Assembly (NCBI GenBank): GCA_001792895.1
Contig: MARA01000047.1
Span: 62,001-126,000 of the forward strand
Direction of reading: 5' to 3'
DNA from: Lentinus brumalis
Taxonomy: Eukaryota; Basidiomycota; Agaricomycetes; Polyporales; Polyporaceae
DNA: 64,000 bases
In this document: one piece after another, positions 24,352 through 36,675 of the stretch
Layout of the letters: the number at the start of each line of letters is the position of its first letter
How positions within the stretch are numbered: the first letter of the stretch is position 1
The notes under the pieces: model-generated
Databases searched by the model: none
Told to the model about the DNA's origin: nothing
The model's input: the letters and a program-made list of their open reading frames with translations, nothing else
Program-made: the position numbers and the translations under genes

Positions 24352-27300
24352 ATGCCCCCACGCACAAAGCGCAATGCTATCAACCCCCGCCGCCATCATT
24401 CCGCCGCCCACCCCGCGCAGTACCACGACGACGAGCCTTCGCCCGCCGCCCCGGACCTCCTCTCCTTTGAGCCTACTCTCGACGCCCCGCCCGGAGCGGC
24501 GTACGGCGCGATGACCCCCGCCGTCTTCGACCCCGACCCACCCCCCTCCGACCCAGAGCTCGGCCGCGCGGCGACCGTCATCCGCGATAGCCACCCCGAC
24601 GCGCAGCCAGTCGAGTATGCGAAGGACGTGTACGACCTGGACTCCGACATCGACGACGGCGGCCCTATCTCGCCCTCCACCTCGCCCCCCGCCCCTCCTC
24701 CTTCGCTATCGCCCACATCCCGCGCTCGGGGCTAGCTCAGCTGGCCGTCGCGGAGGATACCACGTCGGACGAGTCGTCGCTCAGCAGGAGCATCGGCCAT
24801 ACGAGGTCTCCGGTCTTAGCCCGGTAAGTCTCCTTCCTGCCTATCGTATCGTCCTTCCCCCTTTGTCTACCTTCTTCATTTCGTGTATGCGTGCTTTCGT
24901 GACGTCGCGCGCACGTTCCTTCCCTCTTCTACAAGCTGAGACGAACTGTTCCACTCCGAGTTCTTTGATGCGTTACCACATGCATTGCTTGACGTTCTAG
25001 CCTTGCGTCTTGCCATCCTCGTGCAGCGACGAGCCCTTGGATCCGTCGCGACACTGTTCCAGTCTTGTATGCGCTTGCGATCATAGCGCAGCGATGTCCC
25101 TTTGACTTCCATGACCTCTTCTGGGGCTCATGCCACTGTCCGAGGTGCTCCGCTATCTGCGCACCGGCGAATGACTCGGTGCCGGCGTACTGTTGACGTC
25201 GTGAGATGCTTCGGCTGCTCAAGAAGAGCCTGTTTCTGCTGTTCGCGCGCGCATGCTCCCATCCCCGCGTTTCGATAGCCGAGCCTCGTGAGTGGATGGC
25301 TTCGTTTCGAATGCATGCTACGACATGTGGAATGAGGATCCTAAAGCCTTGTGTCGCCCGAACGGGCAGAGCTCTCGACCTGTTTCACTGTCGCTGTCAA
25401 CAGTCGTCGAGAGTGAGAGTATACACATGGAGCCTGTGCGCTCGTCGCCCGACGAGTGTGTGCGGTGCGTGCCTTCTGCGCGCATGTCCTGGGAGTCGTC
25501 GGGTACATACTGTGATATCGATGTTGGAGCGCTATTTTGTTGCCTGCGCTCCTGCGGCCTTGCGGCCTGCTAGCATGCAGCGTCGACGTCGAATGATTTT
25601 TAGTATGTCATATGTGCGCAGGGAGTGTAGAGGCTAGCCGGCTGCCGTTCGCAGTGCCTGCAGCGTTGGGTGTACATAACCCGAGGACGGTTCTGATTGC
25701 TTGCGACCTGCAGCCTGGCTGGTGAACTCTCCACGCGCGGGGGAGCGTTGGTGGTGGTCGATCAGTCCGGCGACGGGTAGCCTGCGTCATGTATCTGTCT
25801 TGGTGCTCGACGCTCGTGTGCGGAGGTGCATGCGGGTCGCGCGGGCGTCGATCCGGCTAGACGTTGCTGCATGAGACGTGCTTGGGCAACTTTGGACGCT
25901 CCACGTGTCTCTCCTGTCTTATCACACGCATGCCGTGGTCAGCAACGGCATGTACGCTGGACTGTTGAGCGTTCGTATGTGGTTACCTGCTCGAATGATC
26001 GGGAGTTGGGATGCTCGAGTGCGCCCGGGGCGCGAATCACTTCCTCTGCAGGACGGCTCTTGCTCTACTACGGACGGAAGGCTTGCTTGCTTGTGCCTAT
26101 CGAGCACGAAAGAAGCTGTTGCAGACATGTCTACGCAACTGGCGAGGAACATCCTGCGAGACTGGAACGAGCGGCGGGCAGCACGAGTCGTACGTTCTTG
26201 AGTCAGGGAAGACAATGCAGGCCGTGCGCGTGGATGTCTCAGATTTCGCCGTTCATCTCGTGCTGGGTGTTATCTGCCGTTGTCGATTGTGTCGAGCACG
26301 GTATCGTCGAGCGCGGCAGGCAGGACGAGTGGTGCCAGCACACACGATCCCAGCAGTGCGCCTACAACGCTCCGGGTCGGGCAGCTGGTCAGTTTTGCTG
26401 TCCTTTCTTGCCTATGGACCCGCCGCCGCCGTTGGGTATTGGGTATTTAGCCCGTCTTGTCCACGTGCGAGGACACCTCTGGGTCTTGCGAGCTTGTGTG
26501 CACTCTGCTGACGGTGCTGCGCGACGTGGGCTGCATTGGGGCCGTGAGCGGACAGAGCGGACATAGGCCGAGACTGGAATGCGCCTTGCAGTCCTGCGAC
26601 GGGCTGGGACGTTGTGCGGGGCTTGCATGGGACGCGCGGGGCGTGTCGTTGTGCACGTATTGCTCGACGGGAAGCAGACGTCTGAGACGAAGCTGGCGGT
26701 TCGCGTGTGCGGCTCAGGACCGGGACGGTGTGTGTGGTCGCGTCGAGCACATCTCTCGTGCAGCCCGTCACCGTTGTGTTTTCAGGACCGGGCCGTCGTG
26801 CTGTCCAAGTACTGGCTCTCGACCCTGAGTACGGTCGCGTCGGGCGCGTCCCTCGTGCAGCTTGGTCGCTTAATCAGAAGGTGCCCTGCACAGAGGAAGG
26901 ATGGCACAGCGGCTGCTTACTTGCTCGCACGTGGGTGTGACCTGTGAGAGCGGCCGTGCAGATCTGCGCACTGGAACGCTTCGAATCCGCATACACGATA
27001 GCATATACGCCTCGTGGTGGTCGGGGTGACTCGTTCGGTGTGGTCGCACCCTGCACGCGGGGCCTGTGTGCTCGTCTCAGGCTTCGATATCCACATATAC
27101 CCCCTCGTGGTGGTGATCGGGGCCATGTTTGATGACTCGCGTCGCTCGAGGCTTTGTGCGACGGCGGGACCGGTGCGGTGTGCGCTGCTGTGACTTGGAC
27201 CGTGCGGGTTCTCGTCGTTGTAGTGGTGTTTCGCGACTTGTGTCTGCCGTCGTCTCGTCTCTTGTCTGCGCTTTGTCTTGTGTTCTGTACGTGATGCGTG

Positions 27301-28281
27301 AGCTGCTCCGTTCGTCCAGTGCCTCCCATCCGCGGCGATCACAGTGCTGTGTCTTCGCCTCGCTTGGGAGAAAGCTATCAGGCTTTTTTCTTTCATCTCC
27401 GTTGGGTCTGTGCTAGTCGATCCGCACGGGTATTGCATGCTCCTTGCCTCCTTGCCGTTTACGTCCCCCGTCTTTGGTGTCCTCGATGACTTACACGGCT
27501 CTCTCACAGGGAACCGACGACGCTCGAGACGTTCTCGCGCACGATCCGCAACTACGTTCCCTCGTCCATCCCCATACCGACCGCTGCGCCGACTCCGCCC
27601 CGTGTATCGCGGCCCGTTTCGTTCGGGAGCTTCTTGACGCCGTCGACGCACACCACGTCTCCGCCAGCTCGCGAACGCAATTTGGAGTGGAAGCGGCGCG
27701 GGAGCGAGACGTCGTCGCAGTCCGAGCGCGGCTCCGGGCCCGGGGCTGGCGAGATGCCGGTGTTCAGCTTGGACGACGACATCCCCGAGGACGGGCCGCG
27801 GGAGCACGAGCGGCGGGTCACGCGGTACCCCGGCGTCGGAGACACGGAGGAGGTGCTTTGGGCGGGGTGGGACGTCCTCGCGGACGCGGAGGTCAAGTCC
27901 AGGTACGCCTTACAGCACGGTGCCGAGGATTGTCCTGTGTGCTGATAGTCACGTAGGTCTGTTCTGATGCTCGGGTACCCGCGCGGGCTGCAGATCTGGG
28001 ACTGCTCGAACCTGGGCTCGGTGTCGGAGCTCTTGAACTTGACGGGCGTGCAGTGCGGCGAGTCGAGTGCGGGGAAGGCTCATGTAGTAGCACAGCAATA
28101 TATTTCGTCTCGGCTCTGCGCGCGGCGGCGAGTAGCCTCGTGGTGTGGCTACGTGCTCGGATCGGGCGAAGCACGCACGGAGCCAAACTGGGCACGCGCA
28201 CAGACTCTCCAGAGCGAGAAGGCGTGTGTTGCAGCACATTCCGGGTGTATATTGCGGGGTGGAGGTCGCGAACTCATATAA
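24352..28281 (+). pseudogene. BCAS3-type WD40 protein, 5' part only (copy 2, chimeric)
   Basis: Exons are 24352-24823, 27510-27902 and 27957-about 28070. The frame then runs into unrelated sequence, to a stop at 28281. Exon 1 lacks one base relative to copy A in the C6-G-C5 tract (here C6-G-C4, 24685-24695). As written, the frame ends shortly after that tract. Exon 2 is intact here, with four C bases. The copy is a recombinant: promoter, exon 1 and the first part of intron 1 match the complete copy, while exons 2-3 match copy A. The propeller and C-terminal domain are absent, so a functional BCAS3 product is not expected. Confidence 0.7.
24930..27100. other. large BCAS3 intron 1 (copy 2), no gene seen
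   Basis: The intron is 2,686 bp against 50-80 bp for the other introns in the window. It holds many short frames on both strands but no recognisable domain, repeat family or splice-bounded gene. The last 450 bases or so are similar to copy A from 14,277 onward, whereas the first 1.7 kb or so is not alignable with copy A by eye. The equivalent intron of the complete gene is 37,148-39,831. Confidence 0.4.
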
Positions 28282-28737
28282 TAGAATGTCCTGTGCTTGC
28301 TATTCGACGGCGTATGGGAGGGTCTGGGATCGACATGTCTTACTCGACAAATGGCTGGGAGTACTGGACTCTAGGTACATGCGCTGCTCACGATCTATGG
28401 CAAGGCTCCCCGGGGCGTGGAGGGCAGGAGGGGGCTCGAGAGGAGGGGTTGAGGAGGGGGACGGGGACATGGACGAGCGCACTGCAGGTCTGTCCTGGGA
28501 GTTCCGGCTTGAGGCGAAGAACCGTCCGCCATGGCGCTCTCCCGGAGCGTCGATGCGCTGTCGTCCTGACGCGATTTAGCCGCAGGAACGGGAACGGTAC
28601 GCCGCTGCATTCATTTTGCTTATTTCTGTGCTTCGAACTGATCTCATTGCATTACAGCAGAGCAGTACACTAAGCCACTTCGAGGAAGAACGCTGCGCTG
28701 CACAGCATCTGCGCTCTCGTCTCTACCACCACGACCA

Positions 28738-29604
28738 CTAAATACATGCCAGAAGACTACGCCCGCCGTTCGCCGCCAACGCCTGCGAGCTCGCAAACCA
28801 CGGCTCATCGCACGACAGGTCGATCTCATCCTCCAGACCCTCACTCTCCGGCACCGGGTAGTACCGGTCGATGCGGTCGTGCGTCGGGATGGCCTCCAGC
28901 GCCGCCTCGCCGCTTGGCGTTTTCCGGGAGGGAACGAGGAACGGCGCAGTCTTGATGCCCGCCCTGCTGCCGTGTCGGCGACGCTTGCGCTCCCTCTTCA
29001 AGTCGCAGCGCTGCATACGAGCAACCGCGTCCGGGTTCGGCCGCGCGTCGATTGGAAGAAAGAAGCAGTGCGTGAGGCCCGTAGCCCGGAGCACAAGCTC
29101 CGTGGGAGCGTCGGGAGACGGCGGCGGAGGAGGGCGGGAGATGTTCGAGGAGTCCGACGGCTTCTCGTCGACCCACCTGCCCGGGAAGATGCGGCGCACC
29201 TGTTTGCGCTCCGCGGCACGGACGTCCTCCGCCGTCGCCTCCGCAAACGCGATCTCCCCGCTCGCCCACATCTCCGTCAGCTCCTCCAGCTTCCGGATCC
29301 CGCCTCGGATGTCGCACGGGTGCGCGAAGATCTCCGTCGCCGGGAACCCGACGACCTTGAAGCCGGCCGCAACCATCCGCATGTACGTCTTCTTCGTCCA
29401 GCCGATACGCACTGACCGACCGTTTGCACGAGCGGCTTTGCAGTCGTGTCAGCATGCAGTCCGAGCTCTAGATGCGAAGCGGTGCTCACCCAGTGCACAT
29501 TCGACGGCCGCGACCATCGCATATCGAGCCTTCCTCGTCTGCTCGTTCTTCGGCCTCTTTGGGACGGTCAGACGAACCTCCTGGAAGATATCTTGAGGCA
29601 GCAT
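28738..29604 (-). CDS. hypothetical protein, 262 aa (unit 2 copy)
   Basis: This is the duplicate of the gene at 16,414-17,280, with exons 29604-29490 and 29411-28738. I see no difference in the coding sequence, so both copies are predicted to encode the same 262-residue protein. The duplication therefore doubles the dose of this gene. The product remains unrecognised: an ordered N-terminus containing GFPATEIFAHP, a Pro-rich middle, a basic KRERKRRRH patch and an acidic C-terminus. Confidence 0.75.
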
Positions 29605-32600
29605 GGGAGGCGGAGTGCGTGCTGGGAGAGGACGGACGAATGGGAGAGGAACGGCGTGAAGGTAAGAGGATGGGAGGGCGAGGGCGAGGGCATGAGAGGG
29701 CGTGAGCGGCCAGAGTTGCAGTAATCAAGTCAGAGCACAGCAGGTAAGCGGTGTTCTTCGCTTCACGGACGTGGTAACAACATTTGCAGGGTCTCCGAGC
29801 GGCTCGTGTACACCGGAGGCGAAAGCAAGCATGCCAGAGCATGTACGGGCCACGGCGCTCTCCAATCCGGACTCGGTACATTCTGGCGAGCGTTCGTACC
29901 TCCGAGGTGTCCGACGCTGTCTCTGTGCGGCTAGACGTCACCTGAACAGTCTCTCCCAGTGTCCTTGCCGCCAGCCTCACCAGCACTCTCCAGCCATGGA
30001 CGCGGACTGCCGTCTCGATTAACGGACTGGACAGACTCGCCGCTCGATGATCCGGTGAGAGCGACATATCCAAGGGCGGCGGGGATATGACCCCCTCCAA
30101 TGTCGTAAGGACTTCACTCTCTGGTTCCGAGCACGCTACGCGGCTCGCTCTCGCCGTCGGGACATGGACGCTTCAAGTTGCAGGCGGCAGCCATTCGTTT
30201 CGATGCAGCCACACTGTCTGGTACGTAGTATGCTCTCACTTGTCGCCGCTCCGCCGCATCGGTCCGAGATCTCATATCCCGAGAGCTGTTTATCTATCCT
30301 CAAGGCTACCGAATACAGATTCCGGGAATGCAGTCTCTGCGGTCACCGGCACGTCTGGAGCCCCGTCCAAGGAGCAAGTCTCGTTACCCACTCATATCGT
30401 TTCTGCACGGCTAGGGCTCCTCTGGAGACACGCAGTCATGCGCAGCGCACCCAGTGTGCGTTTTGTATTAGCTCCAAGGTTGCCCCGACGGTACGCATTG
30501 CACAGGACCTGATGTATAATGAGCTGCCTGATAGGTCACCGTGGGCAGTACTTCAGGTGACGTTTTTCGGTTGGCACGTCGCGCATGCCGTCTTCTCAAA
30601 CGGACTGTGATCGAGGCCACCATTCCTCGGCTTACCGACGTGTCTCGAGCTGTACAAACGCACGGACATGCTCTAAAATCGATCGTGTTGCGCAGCGTAT
30701 AATGTGTCTCTGAGCAGCGCACTGCCGCCGCACACCCTCGCTGCCATTTGGAGTCTGAACAGACCGGACAGCGACCGCATACTTTGGCGGCGTAGGGACA
30801 GGGTTTGCGGCCCCAATGTGTCGCCTCGCACCCGACAGGGCTTCCGTGCAAGCTAAGCGGTCGGGCTGACGTCGCGGCATACTACCTAGTGCAGAGAATC
30901 GTAGATTCCATGCTGTCGAAACAGTCTGAGAACTGACAATATACTTCCTTCTCAAGGCAATCGTCGATTGCTCCCGGGCAACGTGCGGATCACCCAGAGG
31001 CCGACTCAAATGGAGGTCCTATCTCAGTTTTCTGACAGTGTATCTATCAACTCCGTATGATACAAGAAACCTTGCTCGACACTCTGTATGGTACTTCCTC
31101 TCATAGGAAGCTTTGGAACACCTCCCGGAAGCCCGAAGGTGCAGAACCCGATTGACAATCGGCCACCCAAAGTGTCGCCGAGGTCAGTACCTCGGGTGAC
31201 ATTCTTCGGTCTTCACGTAACACATCAGAGTTTCGTCTGACGCGCACGCAAACGGACGGTGGCTGAGGCCACCATTCTTCGGCTTGTCATCGTGCCTCGA
31301 ACCGTATCAAGCTCGAGAGCCCGTGCCCTCGACGCGGAGGGATCAATATGTAACTGGAACGTATGGATTGCGATGCACTCGCAACTTCGCCGTACTAGCA
31401 GGGCTATCCAGGTTGCTGGCCGGCAGCGTCGCTGACCAGATTGCGGCGAGTCTAAGCCGTCGTACTAATATCCAAGCCTGGTCTTCATGCCCACATTCCT
31501 TCCTGTCTGCACAGCCAGAGTACTCCGAACACTGACGGCCGCTCTCTTCATTAGGCGACTGCTTAGTTTACGCGACGATGCAGCCCTCCCGGAAGATTCA
31601 CACGTCCATTCAAGCGAGAGGGTTTCATGCGGCGCATGCCAGTGACTGAGGATGTGTTCTTGTGGGATCGGAACCTGGAATGTACGTACTAGTTCCCTCT
31701 CATTGTTGACCCCCAGCCCCATCCTAGCACGTTGCACGACACTCAGCCTTGCGAGCTTGCATGTATCTCCAGCTGCAATCAGTCGTCGCAGCTCAACTTT
31801 GAGCACAATATTTTTCGGATTGGCATGAGCTCACAGGAAGTTGCTGGGAAGTGCGAGACCAAGTGTCCACCCGGCGAACATGTCTGCAGCGACACCCAAT
31901 TCCGGGCCGCATCGAATAACCTGACAGCAACAGAACCTCATGAACCTTCTTCCTGCACGGCGCATATTGCCGCGTTCCGGGAAAGCATACTTAATCGGAT
32001 CAAGGTGAGCATCCCATGGGCTTCCATAACCCGTCGTATGAATGGAGATCTCTTACCACATGCAGAGGATCCTGCCCTGCAGACTGGGACACTGGAAACT
32101 GGCCGGCCGATGTTCAGCCACTGACAGACCTCCTATGATTATCTGGTACGTGTTCTGCACTTGAGCATAGTTTGCCTCAAACTGAGCTGACCGCTTTCAG
32201 CCACCATGGGACTGAACATCGCGCAATATTTTCGCGGTTGCGCAGGCAGATCTATGTATTTTCACGGCTCGCGGTCAGGCTACCGCTTCAAGCTGCTCTC
32301 CCGGCGGCCGGTAGTCGTGTCCTCCTGGTATGTAAGACTTACACTGTTCGGCTCTGTGTCTGCCTTTCCAGGAATCCTAGGTACGGCCTTCTGATCTCTG
32401 CAGGGTCCGAGTCGGCGTCCCGACAAGCTTGGAGACTCCGTCTGCAACATTTATCTGTCTGGGAAGCTCCGAGCCATCGCTGGGGAGCTACAGACTGCGT
32501 CGTCCCCTCGGAATACTGTAGCTATCGGACGTGAGATGTCCTTGTATATTAGCACAATTCTGAGTGAATAAATAACAGGAATGGCTGCACAGATGTGTGC

Positions 32601-35600
32601 GCTGCAACTCTCTGAGTCAGTGGCATAGATTGGCACACCGCGACGAGAGATATTCACAATGCTTCTTCCATAGCCCGCCGCTCGGTTCCTGCAATGCCGC
32701 TGGCTGTCCGGCATCATGGGTGTCCCACGAAAATATTAGCCGGCGATCCCTTGAACCTTGTCTCTCAATAGAGCATGAAGTGGCCGACTCGAACTCAAAT
32801 GTTCATGCATGCGGTGGCTCAACTCGCAACACCTGGATGCGGAGTCTGCATTTATCCCGCTGAGCGGTATGTGTGTGCACTGGCATACCAGTGTCCGACA
32901 TCCAGACATCCGAGCCACAGCACGCGCACGGGGTGCAGTACTTGCTAGTGCCCGACCACGACGCACCGCGCACCGGGCCCAGCTCGGCTTTGCTCTCGCA
33001 CGACCTATCTTCGGATTCATGTTGCCCACCATCCGAGCTCAAGCTCTCAAGATCTGGAGCGTTCCTCGGCCGAGGTTCCCACAGCTACTTACCCGCGACG
33101 CCACACTCAGAATACTGAATGCTGAACATCCGACGCCCGCGTTCGGGACTCCCGAGCTTCCCAGGACCCCAACATGAAGCTGGTTGCACGCAGCATGCAT
33201 GCTGGACTCGACGGGGCGACTGCCCGAGGTGCCCGAAACCGAGTATGAACACGGTATCTACTACTGACTAACATTCACCGATGTGAGCAGACTCGACAGG
33301 TCGCAGAATAGACCACATGGAGTCGAGAAGCTTGAAGCACGCCGCACAACACGTTACACACAACACACACCGCACTCGAAGTGCATTCTGATAGCGAGAG
33401 AGAAATCAATCATAAAATTCGAGCTACCGTGCGTACGAACAACCGAGTCCAAGTCCGCCATGGCCGCTCCCGAACCCGCGACAGCAAGCCCTCCTCGTCC
33501 CTTCATTCAGGCACTCAGCCCAAACGCGCTCGTATGTCATGCACGGCTGGAGTCGCCGTCGACGCATCGAGGAGCGACCATTCCTCCTCGTCGTGCATGT
33601 AGTACGTACCAAGTACCGAGCTCGGAATCACCCGTGCTGCCCGGGAGTCGAGATTCGAGAATCAAGACCCCGAGAATCTAGACCCGAACGCATGCAGCAC
33701 CGAACATGCCCCGGTGACGGCCGTCCGGGCGCGGGGGAGTATAAGCAGGCAGAGCAAGCGGACGCCCACACGTTTCCGCCCACATCTCCCCACCAGCACG
33801 CCCGTGAGTACCGCCTCGTCCCGCTTCGTCGTGCGTCGTTCTCGCTGACCGCTGACCGCTCTGGCAGGCTTCAAGCTCGGGCGGCGTCGGCGTCGGGCGC
33901 GGAGTATCCGGTACGCACCGATATTCGTTCGCTGTGCAAACAGGCGGTGCTGATATCCACACGCGTTGCAGCTGGTGTGCTCTGCGCCATTCGGTGTAGG
34001 TGAGGGGCGTCGTGCGAGTCCTTGCGGTTGCGGAGCGAGTTTGCTGACGTCTGTGTGCCAGCGCGTGGGTATGGCGATCGAGAGATGTACTAGCACGGTC
34101 GATGGAGGGCGGGCGGGGTGCGTGCAGTGCGGAGTCGCGGGCAGGATCGTCGCAGTAGCTGTAGCGCAACGGCGCGGCCGACGGAGGGCAATGTACTGGA
34201 TTGCAATGTAGACTGACCGGTGCTCGAGGGTTGGAGACGGACGCGAGTGCCGTCGTCGTCGAAGGTGGTACGTCTTGCTTCTGTCACGTCTGAACGTGTA
34301 CTCACCGGCGCTGTCTTCTAGAGCACCGCGGCGGGGCGTGAACACCCGGGTCATCGCGCGTGGGGTGCGGTGTCGTTAGAGGTACGCAGCGTGCATGCTT
34401 CCGTCCGGCGGGGTCGAAGCACTCACATGGTTTCCGCAGACTGTCCGAGTCGTCCATCGCCGCACGCGTCCGTGGAGGTGAGCGCCGTCTCCCGGCTTCG
34501 CAGCGATGAGATAGAACACTCATGAGAGCGGATAGCACGTCACGGGAGGCGCGGACCCTGCAGAGTCTGCACGGACGAGACGACGGCCCCTCCTCCTCGC
34601 TTGTCGACATCTCGCAGTCGGAGCTCGCCCAGGCCCTCTGCTGCTCTGCAGGACCATCTCTGACTTCGGAACGGCAGCGTCGTCCGATTCCCGTCCGAGT
34701 CGCGGCGCGTATGATGATGCACCACGTAGTGTACACGATGAATAGTACTGGGCGGGTGCGATTCCTCGTCCGACCGTCGCCGCTCTTGACGGGACGCCTT
34801 GCTGTGTTGGAGGCCGGGCGGCCGCCTGGATACGCACGACTGACGAGTCGCGTGTGACGGTGAGATGTGGAGTCTGACGGCCAGCGGCTCGAGGAACGCT
34901 CGTTATAGTTCTGTCAGGCTGTCGGCTGTCCGGGAGAACGACGAGGATAGAGCGAGAGGTGCGAGTGTGCGCCCGGTCGGGGTCCGCGTACTGGAAACTG
35001 ATGCAGATGACTGGGTGTGCTCATGCTCAATGTATTGAGTACTGACGGCAGAGTGGCGAACGGCCGGTGACGGCGCGCCGCTCGAGACAGGCTGGGGGGA
35101 GCGGCTCCTCGAGAGTCGGGGGGGAGTGGTCAACGTTGGCGACGTCAATGGCCACCAGAGAGATGTATCGCTTGAAGGAGATTGCTGGACGAAGGTCTGG
35201 GCGTTCCGATGTCTGGTCTGGACCGGGAGGATTAGGCCTTGGGGCTCAGAAGAAAGCGAGCCGGTCTGTGGGCAGCGAGATGTAGAAGGCGACTTCGGGA
35301 CGGATACTACGCAAGATGTAATATGTACTGTGTGCTGTCGGCAAGATCGCGCGTGACCCGGAGACCGAGAGGCGCGCTGTGACGCCTGCGAGCACGCCTG
35401 CGAGCAGAACGGGCATCGGCGTGCGCGCGCTGCGATGCGAGCTGGACATGTGGCACTGAGACGTGGAGAGTAAATGGCGAGGGCTGTCGTTGTGCTCGAG
35501 GTGGATGGCGAATAGCGGAGCCTTGACTTGTCCGCCGGACGGCCTGAGATGCGTATATGAGCCCGAGTGTAGGGAGCAATTGTAATTTGTCGGGCAGCGC

Positions 35601-35720
35601 GTTCACGCAGGAGCTAGGAGGAGGGACTCACAGTTGATCGAGTGGTAGTAAGGAAGGCACGGGTCGCGTCGAGGATTGACGGCCTACTCCCGTCCATGTA
35701 CATACCTTGGAAAGCCGATC
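29605..35720. other. unassigned 6-kb segment of tandem unit 2
   Basis: Repeats the content of 17,281-23,400 at an offset of 12,324 bp, including the diverged direct repeat at 30,545-30,654 and 31,184-31,306. No gene is supported. Confidence 0.35.
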
Positions 35721-36505
35721 TGATGGCTATGCACCGGAGATGGTTCGTTCAGCTGAGCGGTGGACGTTGTACGTGGTATATGCGAGCGAGCGTCGAAGCC
35801 AGGAAGTCGAAGTGAGGGTACCTTTGCTTGAGTGCGAGCATCGTGCGGACGTACTAGCCGCCGCACACTGTAGAGGAAGTATCTTTCGAAATAGAGCGGT
35901 GATTTGATACTTGATCGTCAACAACAGTAGTATGTCAGCAGATTGGAGATGCTGCGAGTCAAGCAGAGAGGTTGTAGCAGGGACGAGGAGGAGGACGCGG
36001 GAAAATCTTTCTGGGCAGGTTTGTATAGGTCTGGAGATACCATACAAATCCCAAGTACTCAAAGAATAGCATATCTAGAGCCGGAGCATGGTGTATCTAT
36101 GCAGATGTGCAGTAGCATAATATATGATGGCGGGAGCAGGATTGAGGAAGTGCCGCACCAGAGAAGATCACGGGGAGCGGAGATGACGGTAGAGGTAACG
36201 GTGACGATGGACGCAGATGAGCTTCTCGTGCTTCTCGTTCGTGCGGCCAGTAGCAGGAAAGATGTTCCCTGAAGGAGGCCAGAGACGAAGCGGGCACGCG
36301 GGGAGGCTTCTGCGCTGAGATGAGCGCGTTCGTGGGCTGTTGCCATAAGGAGCGAGCTCTCCAGCGCGGAGACACAGCGCAGCGGTCACGAGAGGCAGCC
36401 CGCAGCGAGCACAGACCAGAACGCGACAGTGAGCGAGGAGAGGCGGAGACGAGAGACAGTCCGAGAAAGGCGGGTTGGCCAATCGAAGCAATCCGGGGAG
36501 AGTTG

Positions 36506-36515
36506 CCATATATGG
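36506..36515 (+). promoter_or_regulatory. CArG-box-like element upstream of the complete BCAS3-type gene
   Basis: CCATATATGG palindrome, 161 bp upstream of the ATG at 36676. It is identical in all three copies although copy A has diverged around it, which suggests selection or recent exchange. Confidence 0.45.
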
Positions 36516-36675
36516 ACAGGCGGGGTAAGTGACGGAATGACTCGCCGCTCTTGTCTCCAGTCCTCGTCCACCAACGCATCCTCTGTCACTGCTGGCCTGC
36601 ATTCGCTTGTACGGCCGCCGCCCCTGACTCTGTCTGTGCACCCTCGACCGCCCCGGGACCGCTACGAGCCTGTTA

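Larger units (their letters stand above)
14792..27114. repeat. 12.3-kb tandem repeat, unit 1
   Basis: This is the first of two directly adjacent units of 12,323 bp. Corresponding features lie 12,323-12,324 bp apart throughout, with the one-base change of offset caused by the missing C at 15470-15472. Apart from homopolymer-length differences, no substitution between the units was seen in the parts compared by eye. The unit starts in the 3' half of BCAS3 intron 1. It contains BCAS3 exons 2-3 (truncated), the minus-strand unknown gene, about 6 kb of unassigned DNA, and the promoter, exon 1 and 5' part of intron 1 of the next BCAS3 copy. Confidence 0.9.
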
